NCBI RefSeq assembly: GCF_037076425.1
Contig: NZ_AP028127.1
Location: 1,866,501 to 1,930,500, forward strand
Direction: 5' to 3'
DNA: 64,000 nt
Source: Turicibacter faecis
GTDB taxonomy: Bacteria > Bacillota_I > Bacilli_A > MOL361 > Turicibacteraceae
Of the stretch, positions 9,234 through 18,645 are shown piece after piece. Under the pieces are notes generated by a model, which saw only the letters and a program-made list of their open reading frames with translations, made no database searches and was not told the DNA's origin. The translations under genes and the position numbers were made by a program. Each line of letters opens with the position of its first letter. Position 1 is the first letter of the stretch.

Positions 9234-10355
9234 TTATTTTTTTTTCAATAAATTCGTATATTGAATCTCTATTTTTTGTGCTTCATTATTTATATTAAAG
9301 TTATTTTTTGTAATTTCATTAGTAGCATCCACTCTTTGGAAAAAACCAGTAAATTGTATGGTCTTATCAGCCCAGACTTCTGCTGAATTATCTAGCGAAA
9401 CAAATTGTGTCGTATTCAGAACTTTAGCCTCTTTTGTCACACCCTTTGAAAATAAACAAGGTAACCCTGAAGCTTGGGCTTCTACTCCTACAACTGGTAA
9501 TCCTTCGTATAGTGAAGGTAATAAAAATGTATCAAATACTTGATATAATCGATTAGCATCGTTTCGTTGACCCAAGAATAATACATTATCTTGCAAGTTA
9601 TACTTTCTAACCTTTTCTTTTATTTCTTCTAATTTAGGACCTTGTCCCAGTAATAACAACATTGAATCATTGTTTCGTTTATAAATCTCCCTAAAAATAT
9701 CTATTAAGAAACTATGATTTTTAGTCTCAACAAATCTTCCGATATGTCCTATTACTAATTTATCTTCACTTATATTCAGCTCTTTTCTAGCCTTTTTTCG
9801 CATTTCTTCATTAAACTTAAATTTATCTATATCGATAGCATTATTCAATAAGTAAACGTTTCCTTCGTTATATTCTTTATCCCCAAACAACCATCTTCCT
9901 GCTAACTCTGAACAACACATATAGTTAGTAGCAAATGTTTTTGAAAAGGGTCTTAGAATTTGTTTCATAAAATTCCTCTTCTTTTCTTTTTTATTAGTCG
10001 TACTATGACTATGGGCTATTCTAATAGGAACCCCGGCATCTTTAGCAGCTTTTAAAGAAAATACAGATAAGGTATTAATATGCGAATGAACAATTTTATA
10101 ATTACCTTCTTCTAAAACCCTTTTTAATTCTTTATGATATTTCATTACCTTTTGATATGGAGGAATAAGTACTACTTTTCCTCCCAATGATTCTATTTCA
10201 TCATAGGGAATATTAGTCGAGTCATCATCACAAATAAAATCAAACTGTATCTTCGTTCGGTCAATATGACGATAATAATTCATAACGACAGATTCTACTC
10301 CACCACCGATCCATTTCCCCATAATTTGTGCAATTCTAATCGGATTTTGCTCCAT
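9234..10355 (-). CDS. Glycosyltransferase family 4, locus A
   Basis: A 373-residue GT-B enzyme. GKWIGGGVESVVMNYYR near the N-terminus and VIGHIGRFVETKNHSFLID plus PSLYEGLPVVGVEAQASG in the C-terminal half are typical of EpsF-like GT4 proteins; the last contains the E-x7-E retaining motif. I chose the ATG at 10355, because AAGGAGG lies five bases before it. A further in-frame ATG at 10403 would lie inside the preceding gene. The locus B gene 33603-34709 is a close paralogue and also starts at this point. Confidence 0.88.
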   Translation of the reverse strand: MEQNPIRIAQIMGKWIGGGVESVVMNYYRHIDRTKIQFDFICDDDSTNIPYDEIESLGGKVVLIPPYQKVMKYHKELKRVLEEGNYKIVHSHINTLSVFSLKAAKDAGVPIRIAHSHSTTNKKEKKRNFMKQILRPFSKTFATNYMCCSELAGRWLFGDKEYNEGNVYLLNNAIDIDKFKFNEEMRKKARKELNISEDKLVIGHIGRFVETKNHSFLIDIFREIYKRNNDSMLLLLGQGPKLEEIKEKVRKYNLQDNVLFLGQRNDANRLYQVFDTFLLPSLYEGLPVVGVEAQASGLPCLFSKGVTKEAKVLNTTQFVSLDNSAEVWADKTIQFTGFFQRVDATNEITKNNFNINNEAQKIEIQYTNLLKKK

Positions 10356-10383
10356 AAAAACCTCCTTATAACTGATATTACTG

Positions 10384-11037
10384 CTAACTTGCATTTTCAT
10401 CACCGAGCATTGCCGGAATTGTTAATAAAATTAATTTAATATCGAGCCATAAATTACGTGTTTTAATGTATTCGATATCAAGTTCCACCCATTCATCAAA
10501 TCCAATGTTATTACGGCCACTCACCTGCCAAATACAAGTTAAACCTGGCTTAACAAGTAATCGTTGCATTTGATATGGCGTATATTGTTCTACTTCTCGT
10601 GGAAGAGCCGGTCGCGGTCCAACTAAACTCATATCACCTTTTAATACATTAAACAGTTGTGGCAATTCATCCAAACTTGTCTTACGAATAAACTTTCCTA
10701 CCTTCGTAATACGCGGATCATTCTTCATTTTAAAGGCAGGGCCACTTTGTTCATTTAAATGCATTAATTCATGAAGTCTCTCCTCTGCATCCGTATACAT
10801 ACTTCTAAACTTATACATTTTAAATGTCTTCGGATATTCGCCATTTCTCACTTGAGAGAAAAAGATTGGCCCTTTAGGATCTTCAATTTTAATGAGGATT
10901 GCAATGATTAACATCACAGGAGATGCTAATATTAATCCAATTAACGATCCAACAATATCCATCAGACGCTTTAATACAACATAGCAAATACTTGTCTTCA
11001 CTAATTCTTGACGTTGAATTGCTAATTCATTCTCCAT
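10384..11037 (-). CDS. Priming sugar transferase (undecaprenyl-phosphate sugar phosphotransferase), locus A
   Basis: 217 residues of the bacterial sugar transferase family (PF02397; WcaJ/EpsL type without the extra N-terminal membrane domain). It has one re-entrant hydrophobic helix (about 25-50), then KMYKFRSM, the catalytic Asp123-Glu124 in [20 protein letters not shown] and a C-terminal WQVSGRN. It starts repeat-unit assembly by moving a sugar phosphate from a UDP-sugar to undecaprenyl phosphate. A terminator-like hairpin lies between the kinase gene and this one. Confidence 0.92.
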   Translation of the reverse strand: MENELAIQRQELVKTSICYVVLKRLMDIVGSLIGLILASPVMLIIAILIKIEDPKGPIFFSQVRNGEYPKTFKMYKFRSMYTDAEERLHELMHLNEQSGPAFKMKNDPRITKVGKFIRKTSLDELPQLFNVLKGDMSLVGPRPALPREVEQYTPYQMQRLLVKPGLTCIWQVSGRNNIGFDEWVELDIEYIKTRNLWLDIKLILLTIPAMLGDENAS

Positions 11038-11054
11038 CTCTCTACCTCCTAAAA

Positions 11055-11102
11055 TAAAAAAGGTAGAACTCTTAATTTAAGAAATCATTAGGAGTTCTAC
11101 CT
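11055..11102 (-). terminator. Hairpin with T-run between kinase and priming transferase genes (possible attenuator)
   Basis: On the minus strand GGTAGAACTC pairs with GAGTTCTACC across a loop of about 20 bases, followed by TTTTTTATTTT and, directly after, the ribosome site of the sugar transferase. It looks like a terminator inside the operon, so some read-through or antitermination would be needed to express the sugar genes. Confidence 0.75.
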
Positions 11103-11179
11103 TCATCTATTCTATCATTGAATAAATGGTATCTAATTTATCTCTCCCTAATTTCTTCTCTCTTTATTTAAATCCCAAT

Positions 11180-11896
11180 TTATTTCTTTTTCCCAAAAAG
11201 TTTTCGTTTCTTTTTGTTTTCTGCCCCTTCTTCATAGCTATAATATTGATAGCTATAATATCCTTTTTTTGTGACTGGCATCATCGTCATGACAGCCCCT
11301 AACACATTCGCATTAACTGCTTCGAGTGATTTAAACGCCCTTTTTCCAGCCTCAATTTCTGTTTTCCCTGAGGCAATCGCCAAAATCACCCCATCAACAA
11401 AGGTTGATAAAACGGCGGCATCCGTTACCAGGTTAACTGGAGGTGCATCAATTAACACCACATCATAATTATCACTTAAGATTTTAATTAAATCTTGCAT
11501 TTTTGTTGATCCTAATAATTCCGATGGATTAGGTGGAATTGGTCCCGAAGTTAGCACATTAATCTCACTTCCCGAAACCTTGATTACATCTTTTAATCCA
11601 ACTTGGCCTGCTAACACATTCGTTAACCCTTGTTGATTCGAAACCGCAAATACTTGGTGTACACGTGGGCGACGCAAGTCGGCATCAACAATTATCACGC
11701 GATTTCCCGCCTGAGCAAAAGTCTCGGCTAAATTTGTAATAGTCGTCGTTTTCCCCTCCGACATCATCGAACTTGTCACCATTAACGTCTTAATCTGTTT
11801 ATCAACACTTGAAAATTGAATATTTGTTCTTAACGTACGATAGGCTTCCGAAATTGGTGACTTACTATTCGTATGTGTAATAAGATCTAAACTCAT
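11180..11896 (-). CDS. CpsD/CapB-type tyrosine kinase, locus A
   Basis: A 238-residue P-loop kinase. Walker A is SSMMSEGKTTT (about 42-52), Walker A' is VIIVDADLRRP (about 67-77) and Walker B is VVLIDAPP (about 146-153). The tail has a tyrosine cluster, GYYSYQYYSYEE, the autophosphorylation site in this family. It works with the adjacent Wzz-type membrane protein to control chain length and export. It starts 11 bases after the end of that gene, with a good AGGAGG site. Confidence 0.93.
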   Translation of the reverse strand: MSLDLITHTNSKSPISEAYRTLRTNIQFSSVDKQIKTLMVTSSMMSEGKTTTITNLAETFAQAGNRVIIVDADLRRPRVHQVFAVSNQQGLTNVLAGQVGLKDVIKVSGSEINVLTSGPIPPNPSELLGSTKMQDLIKILSDNYDVVLIDAPPVNLVTDAAVLSTFVDGVILAIASGKTEIEAGKRAFKSLEAVNANVLGAVMTMMPVTKKGYYSYQYYSYEEGAENKKKRKLFGKKK

Positions 11897-11907
11897 CCCT
11901 TATCCTC

Positions 11908-12597
11908 CTACAATCCTTTAATATCAGGTATAGCCCCTAAAATTGGTAATCCTAAGTGACGTTCAATATCTGATGGCGTTTTGTACGTACGGTCTAAAAA
12001 CTCAAGAACGAAAACTAAACCAACACTTACCATCATTCCAAGCACGGTAGCAATCGCAATATTCATCACTTTATTAGGAGCTACCGGACTTTCAGGAACC
12101 TTTGCCACATCGATTGTTGATACACTATCCACTTTCATCATCTCATTAATTTCTTGTTTGAAGATTTCTGCTTCAGTGTTCGCAATTAAAGCAGCTAACT
12201 CCGGATCGTTGTCTTTAACTGTAATTTTAAAAATCTCTGTCGTTTCTACTTGAGAAACTGAAATTTTGGAATTTAAATCTTTGGAAGATAAATCTAAATC
12301 CAGTTTTTTAATCACCTTATCCGCGATACGATTACTTTTAATAATTTGCGAATAAGTTGTAGCCAGCTTCTGACTCATTTGTAATTGATTATAATCCATC
12401 AACGCTTCTTGATTTTGCTTGTAACTAACGATCATAGTTGTTGACGCCTCGTATTGTGGTTTTAGCAAAAAGAAGCTAACCCCTGCCGCCAATATCGCAG
12501 CGATTAACGTAATACTGGCAATCATTAGCCATCGTTTTCGTAACATTCCAAATATTTCACGCAGATCAATTTCGTACTCCGTATTCTCCACTTTCAT
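11908..12597 (-). CDS. Wzz-type chain-length determinant / kinase activator, locus A
   Basis: 229 residues with two membrane segments (about 20-40 and 180-203) enclosing an extracellular domain, and the Wzz N-terminal pattern YEIDLREIFGMLRKRW. The end, IERHLGLPILGAIPDI, is typical of Gram-positive CpsC/YveK proteins that activate the CpsD kinase. The ribosome site is ambiguous: GGGAG touches the ATG at 12597 and is better spaced for the GTG two codons later (12591). It is the first gene of locus A and has a leader of about 265 bases from the distal promoter. Confidence 0.9.
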   Translation of the reverse strand: MKVENTEYEIDLREIFGMLRKRWLMIASITLIAAILAAGVSFFLLKPQYEASTTMIVSYKQNQEALMDYNQLQMSQKLATTYSQIIKSNRIADKVIKKLDLDLSSKDLNSKISVSQVETTEIFKITVKDNDPELAALIANTEAEIFKQEINEMMKVDSVSTIDVAKVPESPVAPNKVMNIAIATVLGMMVSVGLVFVLEFLDRTYKTPSDIERHLGLPILGAIPDIKGL

Positions 12598-12639
12598 CTC
12601 CCTTTCTTTACATTAAAATTTATAATCACATTCACACCG

Positions 12640-12648
12640 ATTATACCA
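12640..12648 (-). promoter_or_regulatory. Proximal extended -10 promoter of locus A
   Basis: On the minus strand TGG directly precedes TATAAT (12640-12645), about 43 bases upstream of the Wzz start codon. No clear -35 box is present. A CodY-like sequence lies just upstream of it. Confidence 0.5.
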
Positions 12649-12659
12649 CAGAATTTACT

Positions 12660-12674
12660 CATTTTCTGAAAAAA
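12660..12674. promoter_or_regulatory. Weak CodY-box-like sequence
   Basis: CATTTTCTGAAAAAA matches 12 of 15 positions of the CodY consensus AATTTTCWGAAAATT. It lies just upstream of the proximal -10 box. On its own this would be too weak to call. Confidence 0.3.
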
Positions 12675-12860
12675 CTGTAGGAAAGCGTTGTGTTTTTTTT
12701 TGAAATTTTTGTCTTTTATTCAACAATAATCTCCTGAATCAACAAATATCAACTATAGCTCACTACTTTTTACTTCTTTTCTACATACTTTTATACCAAA
12801 ACAATGACACTACTCCCAACCAAAACATGTTACTTTAGAACCCTTGACCTTCCGTTCCTT
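12675..12860. other. Untranslated leader of locus A, nothing recognised
   Basis: Between the distal promoter and the proximal promoter there is AT-rich sequence without an ORF. I see no clear riboswitch, RNA gene or strong hairpin in it. Confidence 0.5.
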
Positions 12861-12894
12861 ATTATACCTTATCATTACCGACATTTTCTGTCGG
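12861..12894 (-). promoter_or_regulatory. Operator-promoter module of locus A: CCGACA-N5-TGTCGG-N11-TATAAT
   Basis: On the minus strand a perfect 6+6 inverted repeat (12878-12883 and 12889-12894, five bases apart) ends exactly 11 bases before a consensus TATAAT (12861-12866), followed by AAG. There is no -35 box and no extended -10 box, so the repeat occupies the -35 region. The same arrangement with the same spacings occurs at 18646-18679. I infer a binding site of a dimeric regulator, probably an activator. Confidence 0.7.
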
Positions 12895-12911
12895 CACCCT
12901 TCATTTAAATA

Positions 12912-12926
12912 AATTTTCAGAAACTT
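12912..12926. promoter_or_regulatory. CodY-box-like sequence upstream of locus A
   Basis: AATTTTCAGAAACTT matches 14 of 15 positions of the CodY consensus AATTTTCWGAAAATT. It lies 18 bases upstream of the palindromic operator. CodY represses capsule genes in several Bacillota under rich nutrition; whether this organism has CodY is not visible here. Confidence 0.45.
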
Positions 12927-13042
12927 TGTATATAAGTGACTCGGTCCAAATTCAATTATTTATAAAGATTAACCGTAAAGAGGTTATCATTTGATAATTT
13001 AAACTCGGAAACTCACTATCCTATGTAATTTTGAATCCTAAA

Positions 13043-13066
13043 TAAAAAAAGTGGTTTCAAGCCACT
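13043..13066 (-). terminator. Terminator after pglE
   Basis: AGTGG and CCACT form a short hairpin, followed on the minus strand by TTTTTTTATTT. It lies 12 bases after the stop codon of the aminotransferase gene. Confidence 0.75.
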
Positions 13067-13077
13067 CTTTCCAACTG

Positions 13078-14226
13078 TTATTTAAATAATCCTTTAATAA
13101 TATCAATGACGTGCTGTTGTTGTTCCGCTGTCATTTTCGTATCTGACGGTAAGCAGATTCCTCGTTTAAAATAGTCTTCTGATACCGGTTGGTCATCCGT
13201 TGCTGTAAAAAATGGATACTGTTTGAAGACCGGCTGCATGTGCATCGGTTTCCATACCGGGCGCGATTCAATGTTTTCCTTTTCTAACGCTAACATGATG
13301 TCCATTGGTTTCACCTGAGATGTTTCTTTGAGGGTCATGACCGATAACCAATAGTTCGACTCCCCAAAGTCACAAATATTCATCATTTCTATATCTTCAA
13401 TATCTCTGAAAGCTTCTTTGTATGTTTCATAAATTTCTTTCTTCTTTACAATTCGTTCATTTAAAACTTTTAGCTGTCCGCGACCGATTCCTGCAACGAC
13501 ATTTGACATCCGATAGTTGTAGCCGATTTCTTTATGTTCATAATGACGTTCCGCCTCACGCGATTGAGTCGCCCAAAACGTCGCCTTTTTTGTGTACGCT
13601 TCATGATTAGAAACCATCATCCCTCCACCTGAAGTCGTGATGATTTTATTTCCATTAAAGGAATAGATTCCAATATCTCCTATCGTTCCGCTCATTCGTC
13701 CTTTATACGTTGATCCTAATGATTCGGCAGCGTCTTCTAAAATTGGGACGTTATATTTCTGACAGAGTTCTAAAATCAGATCCATGTCTGCACTTTGTCC
13801 ATATAAGTTCACAACAACGACAGCTTTAGGAAGCTGATGGCGTTTTATGGCGTCTTCAAAAGCCTTCTTCAGGGCTTTTGGACACATGTTCCATGTTGCA
13901 GCATCGCTATCAATAAACACAGGTGTTGCTCCTAAGTATAAAATCGGATTACATGAAGCAGAAAAAGTGAGGGTTGAACAAAACACCGTGTCTCCTTCTT
14001 TAACGCCTAATGCTTTTAATCCAAGATGAATCGCTGCGGTTCCACTCGAAAGAGCAGAGGCTGATTTCACCCCGACATAATCGGCTAATTCTTGTTCAAA
14101 CTGATTCACATTCGGTCCGAGTGGCGCCACCCAGTTCGTATCAAAAGCCCCTTTAACATATGCTTGTTCGTACCCTTCCTCACTCATATGAGGAGACGCT
14201 AAATATATTCGTGTCATCATTTTCAT
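13078..14226 (-). CDS. pglE: PLP-dependent UDP-4-keto-sugar aminotransferase (PglE-like)
   Basis: 382 residues of the DegT/DnrJ/EryC1/StrS family. It opens with IYLASPHMSEEGYE, has SSGTAAIHLGL for phosphate binding, EDAAESLGS, and the PLP lysine Lys194 in SFNGNKIITTSGGG. In the bacillosamine pathway PglE puts an amino group on C4 of UDP-4-keto-6-deoxy-GlcNAc. The assignment rests on the fold and on the intact pglF-pglC-pglD-pglE order. A related aminotransferase with another sugar substrate is the alternative. It is the last gene of this operon. Confidence 0.85.
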   Translation of the reverse strand: MKMMTRIYLASPHMSEEGYEQAYVKGAFDTNWVAPLGPNVNQFEQELADYVGVKSASALSSGTAAIHLGLKALGVKEGDTVFCSTLTFSASCNPILYLGATPVFIDSDAATWNMCPKALKKAFEDAIKRHQLPKAVVVVNLYGQSADMDLILELCQKYNVPILEDAAESLGSTYKGRMSGTIGDIGIYSFNGNKIITTSGGGMMVSNHEAYTKKATFWATQSREAERHYEHKEIGYNYRMSNVVAGIGRGQLKVLNERIVKKKEIYETYKEAFRDIEDIEMMNICDFGESNYWLSVMTLKETSQVKPMDIMLALEKENIESRPVWKPMHMQPVFKQYPFFTATDDQPVSEDYFKRGICLPSDTKMTAEQQQHVIDIIKGLFK

Positions 14227-14231
14227 CCCCT

Positions 14232-14879
14232 TTATCGTCGTTGTTTAATCACGCGCGCCGGAACCCCGACCGCGGTTACATCCTGAGCTAAGTCATTTAC
14301 GACGGTTGCCCCCGCTCCAATGATTGAACGAGAACCAATCGTCATCCCTTGAATCACCGTTGCTCCTGCCCCAATATGAGTCAAGTCGCCCACAGTCACG
14401 GTCCCGCATAAAGTAGCGTTAGGAGAGAGATGAACATAATCTCCAATTCGATTATCATGTTCCACAATAGCGCCCGTATTAATAATTGCATGACAGCCAA
14501 TTTGGGTATTCGCATTCATCACCACATTTGGCATCACCACAGTTCCCACACCGATGGAAATATTCGTTCCCATCGTCACCGTTGGATGAATCACCGTATA
14601 AAAAGGCAAGTGCGAATACTGACGAGCCAATCGCTCACGTACCTCATTCGAACCAATGGCTAAAACAAATTCCGTCTGTCCATCATGAAATCGATCCGCC
14701 GAATCAGTCGTTCCTAAGATGGGATACCCCATCCATTCCGTTTTCCCCGAATCATCGAGTAATCCTTTAATCTCAATCGGTGCCCCGTGTTCGATTTGTG
14801 CTTTTAAACTATCGAGAATAACCGCAGCATGGCCACCCGCTCCAAAAAGAATAATCTGCTTCATCTTAATTTGCTCCAT
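14232..14879 (-). CDS. pglD: UDP-4-amino-sugar N-acetyltransferase (PglD-like)
   Basis: 215 residues: an N-terminal Rossmann-like domain ([17 protein letters not shown]) and a C-terminal left-handed beta-helix of hexapeptide repeats (about 95-205). His141 in [17 protein letters not shown] fits the catalytic base of PglD/NeuD proteins. It acetylates the 4-amino group to give UDP-N,N'-diacetylbacillosamine. The start overlaps the end of pglC by 14 bases; GGAG lies seven bases before it. A second ATG five codons later also has GGAG upstream, so the start could shift by that much. Confidence 0.88.
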   Translation of the reverse strand: MEQIKMKQIILFGAGGHAAVILDSLKAQIEHGAPIEIKGLLDDSGKTEWMGYPILGTTDSADRFHDGQTEFVLAIGSNEVRERLARQYSHLPFYTVIHPTVTMGTNISIGVGTVVMPNVVMNANTQIGCHAIINTGAIVEHDNRIGDYVHLSPNATLCGTVTVGDLTHIGAGATVIQGMTIGSRSIIGAGATVVNDLAQDVTAVGVPARVIKQRR

Positions 14880-15468
14880 TAAACTTCTCCACCGTCACAT
14901 GTCCCTCTTGACTAATATCCGATTGTTTAAGAACTTTTCCAACCGTTTGCGCTAAAATTTTAAAATCCAGACTTAAACGATAGTTGTCCACATAATAAAC
15001 ATCTAATTCAAATTTTTGGGCCCAAGAGATATTATTTCTTCCATTAATTTGAGCGTATCCCGTAATTCCTGGGCGAACCTCATGACGGCGCATCTGCTCT
15101 TTTGAGTAAAGAGGGAGATACTCAACAAGAAGTGGTCGGGGTCCTACTAAACTCATATCCCCTTTTAACACATTAAACAATTCAGGTAATTCATCTAAAC
15201 TACTTTGTCTTAAAAATTGACCAAACTTCGTTAATCGCTCGTCATCCGGTAAAAGATGACCCTTTGCATCTTTGGCATCTTTCATTGTTCGAAACTTCAC
15301 CATTTCGAATACTTCGCCATTTAACCCAACACGAGGTTGGCGAAATAAAATCGGCGCTCCTAAGTTTAGGCGCACTAAAATTGCCACGATTAATAAAATC
15401 GGTGAAGCAATAATGATCCCTATTAAGGCAATCATAAAGTCGAATATCCTCTTAATTCGTTGTTGCAC
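14866..15468 (-). CDS. pglC: Monotopic phosphoglycosyl transferase (PglC-like)
   Basis: At 200 residues it is the size of the minimal PglC enzymes. It has a single N-terminal re-entrant helix (about 10-33), then EMVKFRTM, the catalytic Asp92-Glu93 in [19 protein letters not shown], and [10 protein letters not shown]. It transfers the sugar 1-phosphate of UDP-diNAc-bacillosamine to undecaprenyl phosphate. It overlaps pglF by 17 bases and pglD by 14. Locus B has no priming transferase, so this enzyme may prime locus B glycan (inference). Confidence 0.88.
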   Translation of the reverse strand: MQQRIKRIFDFMIALIGIIIASPILLIVAILVRLNLGAPILFRQPRVGLNGEVFEMVKFRTMKDAKDAKGHLLPDDERLTKFGQFLRQSSLDELPELFNVLKGDMSLVGPRPLLVEYLPLYSKEQMRRHEVRPGITGYAQINGRNNISWAQKFELDVYYVDNYRLSLDFKILAQTVGKVLKQSDISQEGHVTVEKFNGAN

Positions 15469-17407
15469 ACTTTATCCCCCTATTCATCACTTCTTCATTC
15501 GATTGAGCCAACTGTACATTTATTTTATGATGTTCAGGTTCGCGATAAGTTGGGACAACTTCTTTCAATTTAGCTTTTAACTCCGTGCTTCCCTTTGTTG
15601 TTGCTACAATCAACTCATTAATTTGTTTTTTTACTGTGCAAAGTTCAAAGTCTCCTGGCTTACCGATAAAGATTTTTTTATGGTCTGTTTTAGTTAAGCC
15701 TTCCTCGTCCATTAAAAGCTCTTCGTATAGCTTTTCACCCGGGCGAAGTCCCGTCACCTGAATTTCAATTTCGGTGTGAGGTTCATATCCCGATAATTTA
15801 ATTAAATTTTCAGCTAAATCATAAATCTTAACCGGTTTTCCCATATCGAGGACAAAGATTTCTCCTCCTTGGGCAAATCCACCCGCTTGGAGAACGAGTT
15901 GGGCAGCCTCAGGAATCGTCATAAAGTAACGGACAATCTCTTTATGCGTTAACGTAACCGGTCCACCTTTTGCAATCTGTTTTTTAAACAGTGGCACAAC
16001 CGATCCATTTGAACCAAGCACATTTCCGAAACGGACAGCAACAAAATCCGTTTGACTCGTTGGGTTTAACGATTGAATAATCATCTCACATAATCGTTTC
16101 GTTGCCCCCATGACGTTCGTTGGATTTACCGCCTTATCGGTCGAAATCAGAACAAATCGTTTCACGCCATATTCACTTGCCAATTCCGCCGTATGAAGCG
16201 TTCCAACTACATTATTTTTAATTGCTTCCGCTGGACTATCTTCCATTAACGGCACATGCTTATGCGCAGCGGCATGGAAAACGACATCTGGACGATACGT
16301 CTCATAAATTTCTTTCAAACGGTCGCGTTCACGAACAGACGCAATCAACGTCACTAAATTTAAGTGCGGATATTGGCGACGTAATTCATTTTGTAAATCA
16401 TATGCATTATTTTCGTAAATATCAACGATAATGAGTTGCGTTGGATGGAATTTAGCAATCTGACGACACAACTCCGATCCAATCGATCCTCCACCACCGG
16501 TTACCATCACGACCTGTTGTTCTAAATAATCACTAATTCCCTCATAATCCAGTTGAATTGAATCACGAGCTAATAACTCCTCTACTGATACATCACGAAT
16601 CATCCCGACATTAAACTTTCCATCGATTAATTCAAATAAGCCTGGCATTGTCTTAACCGCTACATTTAACCGTTTCGCTTTTAATGTAATAGCCTTTAAA
16701 TCCGACTTATTCATCTGTGAAATAGCGATAATTAATTCATCAATATCATACTTCATCAATACTTGTTCTAATTCATCGCCTGTTCCAAATACGGGAATCT
16801 TACCAATGCAAGTCCCACTTTTTTCAGGATTATCATCCACAAAACCAATAATTTTCTTTCCAAACTGCGGATTACGACGATACTCATTCGCGACAAGGCT
16901 TCCACCCATTCCGGCTCCATAAATTAACGTCCGTTGGATATCCCCCTCCTCAAACACTTGTTGTGTGATAATGTAATATCGAAGGCAACGCCACATAATT
17001 CGGGCCCCGTTACACGCAATCATCGCTAAAATTCCCGCTAAGATAGTGACAAGTAAAGGAATGCGAACGGGCAAAAGGAAAGAGGTCATTAAATTAATTC
17101 CTGTTCCCATAATAAAAGACAACGTTCCGAGGGTAAAATCCTCAAGTCCCGCCAATTTCCAGATGCTTTGATACTGTTTCATTATCCATTGACAGAGAAT
17201 TAATGTAATAATCCCTAAAAGACTCATTCCTCTTATAACATTCATAATTTCAAAAATATAACTCACTTCTTGACCGGCCATGTAATATCGAAAAATAATC
17301 GCTAAAAAATAACAAATTGAAATCAACACAAAATCCATGACAACCAAAATTACACGTTTTAATCCCCGCTTCTTTATACCGGGAATCTTTGATATATACT
17401 CTCCCAT
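15452..17407 (-). CDS. pglF: UDP-GlcNAc 4,6-dehydratase, membrane-bound (PglF/CapD type)
   Basis: 651 residues: four N-terminal membrane segments (to about 135), a first Rossmann domain ([18 protein letters not shown], about 161-178) and a C-terminal SDR domain with [12 protein letters not shown] (about 302-313). Thr423-Asp424-Lys425 replace the usual Tyr-based triad, exactly as in PglF. The enzyme makes UDP-4-keto-6-deoxy-GlcNAc, the first step to bacillosamine. GGGAGGAG precedes the ATG. It is the first gene of an operon with its own promoter and with overlapping downstream genes. Confidence 0.92.
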   Translation of the reverse strand: MGEYISKIPGIKKRGLKRVILVVMDFVLISICYFLAIIFRYYMAGQEVSYIFEIMNVIRGMSLLGIITLILCQWIMKQYQSIWKLAGLEDFTLGTLSFIMGTGINLMTSFLLPVRIPLLVTILAGILAMIACNGARIMWRCLRYYIITQQVFEEGDIQRTLIYGAGMGGSLVANEYRRNPQFGKKIIGFVDDNPEKSGTCIGKIPVFGTGDELEQVLMKYDIDELIIAISQMNKSDLKAITLKAKRLNVAVKTMPGLFELIDGKFNVGMIRDVSVEELLARDSIQLDYEGISDYLEQQVVMVTGGGGSIGSELCRQIAKFHPTQLIIVDIYENNAYDLQNELRRQYPHLNLVTLIASVRERDRLKEIYETYRPDVVFHAAAHKHVPLMEDSPAEAIKNNVVGTLHTAELASEYGVKRFVLISTDKAVNPTNVMGATKRLCEMIIQSLNPTSQTDFVAVRFGNVLGSNGSVVPLFKKQIAKGGPVTLTHKEIVRYFMTIPEAAQLVLQAGGFAQGGEIFVLDMGKPVKIYDLAENLIKLSGYEPHTEIEIQVTGLRPGEKLYEELLMDEEGLTKTDHKKIFIGKPGDFELCTVKKQINELIVATTKGSTELKAKLKEVVPTYREPEHHKINVQLAQSNEEVMNRGIKCATTN

Positions 17408-17539
17408 ATCTTACTCCTCCCAAGGATTCTTTTTATTCTGCACCTTGGCCTCTCCTGATAAAAGATATCTTATCCTCCCTCCAAATATCCATCCATTCAG
17501 CCATAAAGATACAAATCACCTCATTTTATAACATCCTAT

Positions 17540-17568
17540 ATTATATTATGTTTCGACTTTTTCGACAA
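17540..17568 (-). promoter_or_regulatory. Promoter of the pgl operon
   Basis: On the minus strand TTGTCG (17563-17568) and TATAAT (17540-17545) are separated by exactly 17 bases. The -35 box is followed by AAAAAGTCGAAA, so GTCGAAA is repeated nine bases apart. TTGTCG recurs in other upstream regions of the window. Confidence 0.7.
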
Positions 17569-17604
17569 GCATTCCCGAAAGACTTTAACCATTTTCATGA
17601 TGGA

Positions 17605-17665
17605 AAAGGATAAGAAAAGACCCCTTTTTGTTCACTCACAAAAAAGGGATCTTTTCTTATCCTTT
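17605..17665 (-). terminator. Very long hairpin after the lipoprotein gene
   Basis: AAAGGATAAGAAAAGA and its complement, extended by CCCTTTTT and GT, give a nearly perfect stem of about 26 pairs with one G-U pair and one bulge, and a six-base loop. The stop codon of the lipoprotein gene lies in the stem. There is no long T-run after it, so it may work by processing or RNA stability as well as termination. Confidence 0.65.
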
Positions 17666-18572
17666 AAAAAGCACCCCGTTCAAAATCCTGATCCTCATAA
17701 ATCGTTCCCTGAGCCTGGTAATCAAGATCATAAACTGTTAATGTTTGACTCCCAACGTAAAACATTCGCGTGTGATAGTCATTTCCGAACGGATAAACAA
17801 TATTGGAGATATAACAGCGTTCACCATTAATATAGGCATCTTTAAAAAAGTCATCATCTGGCTCTTCGTCCACGGCCATCCCCTTATCCAAAGAAATTAA
17901 TAGCTCAGTTACTTCTTCTCTCGAGTAAACTTTCGGCTCTTGTTGCTTTTTACGCTCTTCTTCCTGACGTTTCTCCTCAGCAAGTCGTTCTTCCTCGGCC
18001 ACTCGTTGGGCCTCCTGTTCATCAAGCGCTTGCTGTGATTTTGCGACTAACTCCTCAGCCTTTGCTTTTTGTTCACTTGTCGCATAAGGATTAGCATTCA
18101 CATGCTCACTCAATGAACCGATAACATGGGTAATCAACGTAGCCTTACATTCTTCATACTGTTGCTGGTTAAACATCTCTTCAGCCTCAGTTAAAACTTG
18201 GGCAACCTTATCTATTTCTGTTAAATGAGTTTCAATCTTTTCCTTTAGGACGTCCATATCCTCCTTAATTGTATAATCAGCATACCCTTTATCTAATTGG
18301 TCGATGACCTTTTTGGCTTCCGCAAATTTCTCCTCCGCTATTAACTGCGTCGCCTGAAGGTAAGTATCCACGATGGAATGTAACGTTTTTGCCTCTTCAT
18401 GTGATGGATTCTCTTCAAGCACCAATTCTAATGAAAGCAAGGCCTTTTCATACGCTTTCTCCTCCATCGCAATTTTTGCTTTTTCCATCGATTTTTTCAC
18501 CATCCCGTTCTCACATCCAACGATGATTAACAAGGCCATTAATAAAACAGATATAAACTGCTTTTTCTTCAT
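17664..18572 (-). CDS. Lipoprotein with TPR-like and coiled-coil regions
   Basis: 302 residues. The lipobox LLIIVGC ends at Cys20, so the protein is probably lipid-anchored on the outer face of the membrane. Helical pairs resembling TPRs (EKAKIAMEEKAYEKALLSLE) are followed by a charged coiled coil rich in Glu, Lys and Arg (about 170-215), then a small C-terminal domain of about 80 residues with GERCYISNIVYPFG. I do not recognise the C-terminal domain. The gene stands alone between a palindromic promoter and a long hairpin. The shared promoter architecture suggests co-regulation with locus A. Confidence 0.8.
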   Translation of the reverse strand: MKKKQFISVLLMALLIIVGCENGMVKKSMEKAKIAMEEKAYEKALLSLELVLEENPSHEEAKTLHSIVDTYLQATQLIAEEKFAEAKKVIDQLDKGYADYTIKEDMDVLKEKIETHLTEIDKVAQVLTEAEEMFNQQQYEECKATLITHVIGSLSEHVNANPYATSEQKAKAEELVAKSQQALDEQEAQRVAEEERLAEEKRQEEERKKQQEPKVYSREEVTELLISLDKGMAVDEEPDDDFFKDAYINGERCYISNIVYPFGNDYHTRMFYVGSQTLTVYDLDYQAQGTIYEDQDFERGAF

Positions 18573-18645
18573 TTTCTCTCCTCCTTAACCGTTATCTGAG
18601 GAAATTCCTCATACACAGACACTCCTCATTCAATCCGTCTAACTT

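Noticed and set aside
14430-14955. Overlapping plus-strand reading frames across pglD
   Set aside because: They are antisense shadows of a well-supported gene with no start signals.
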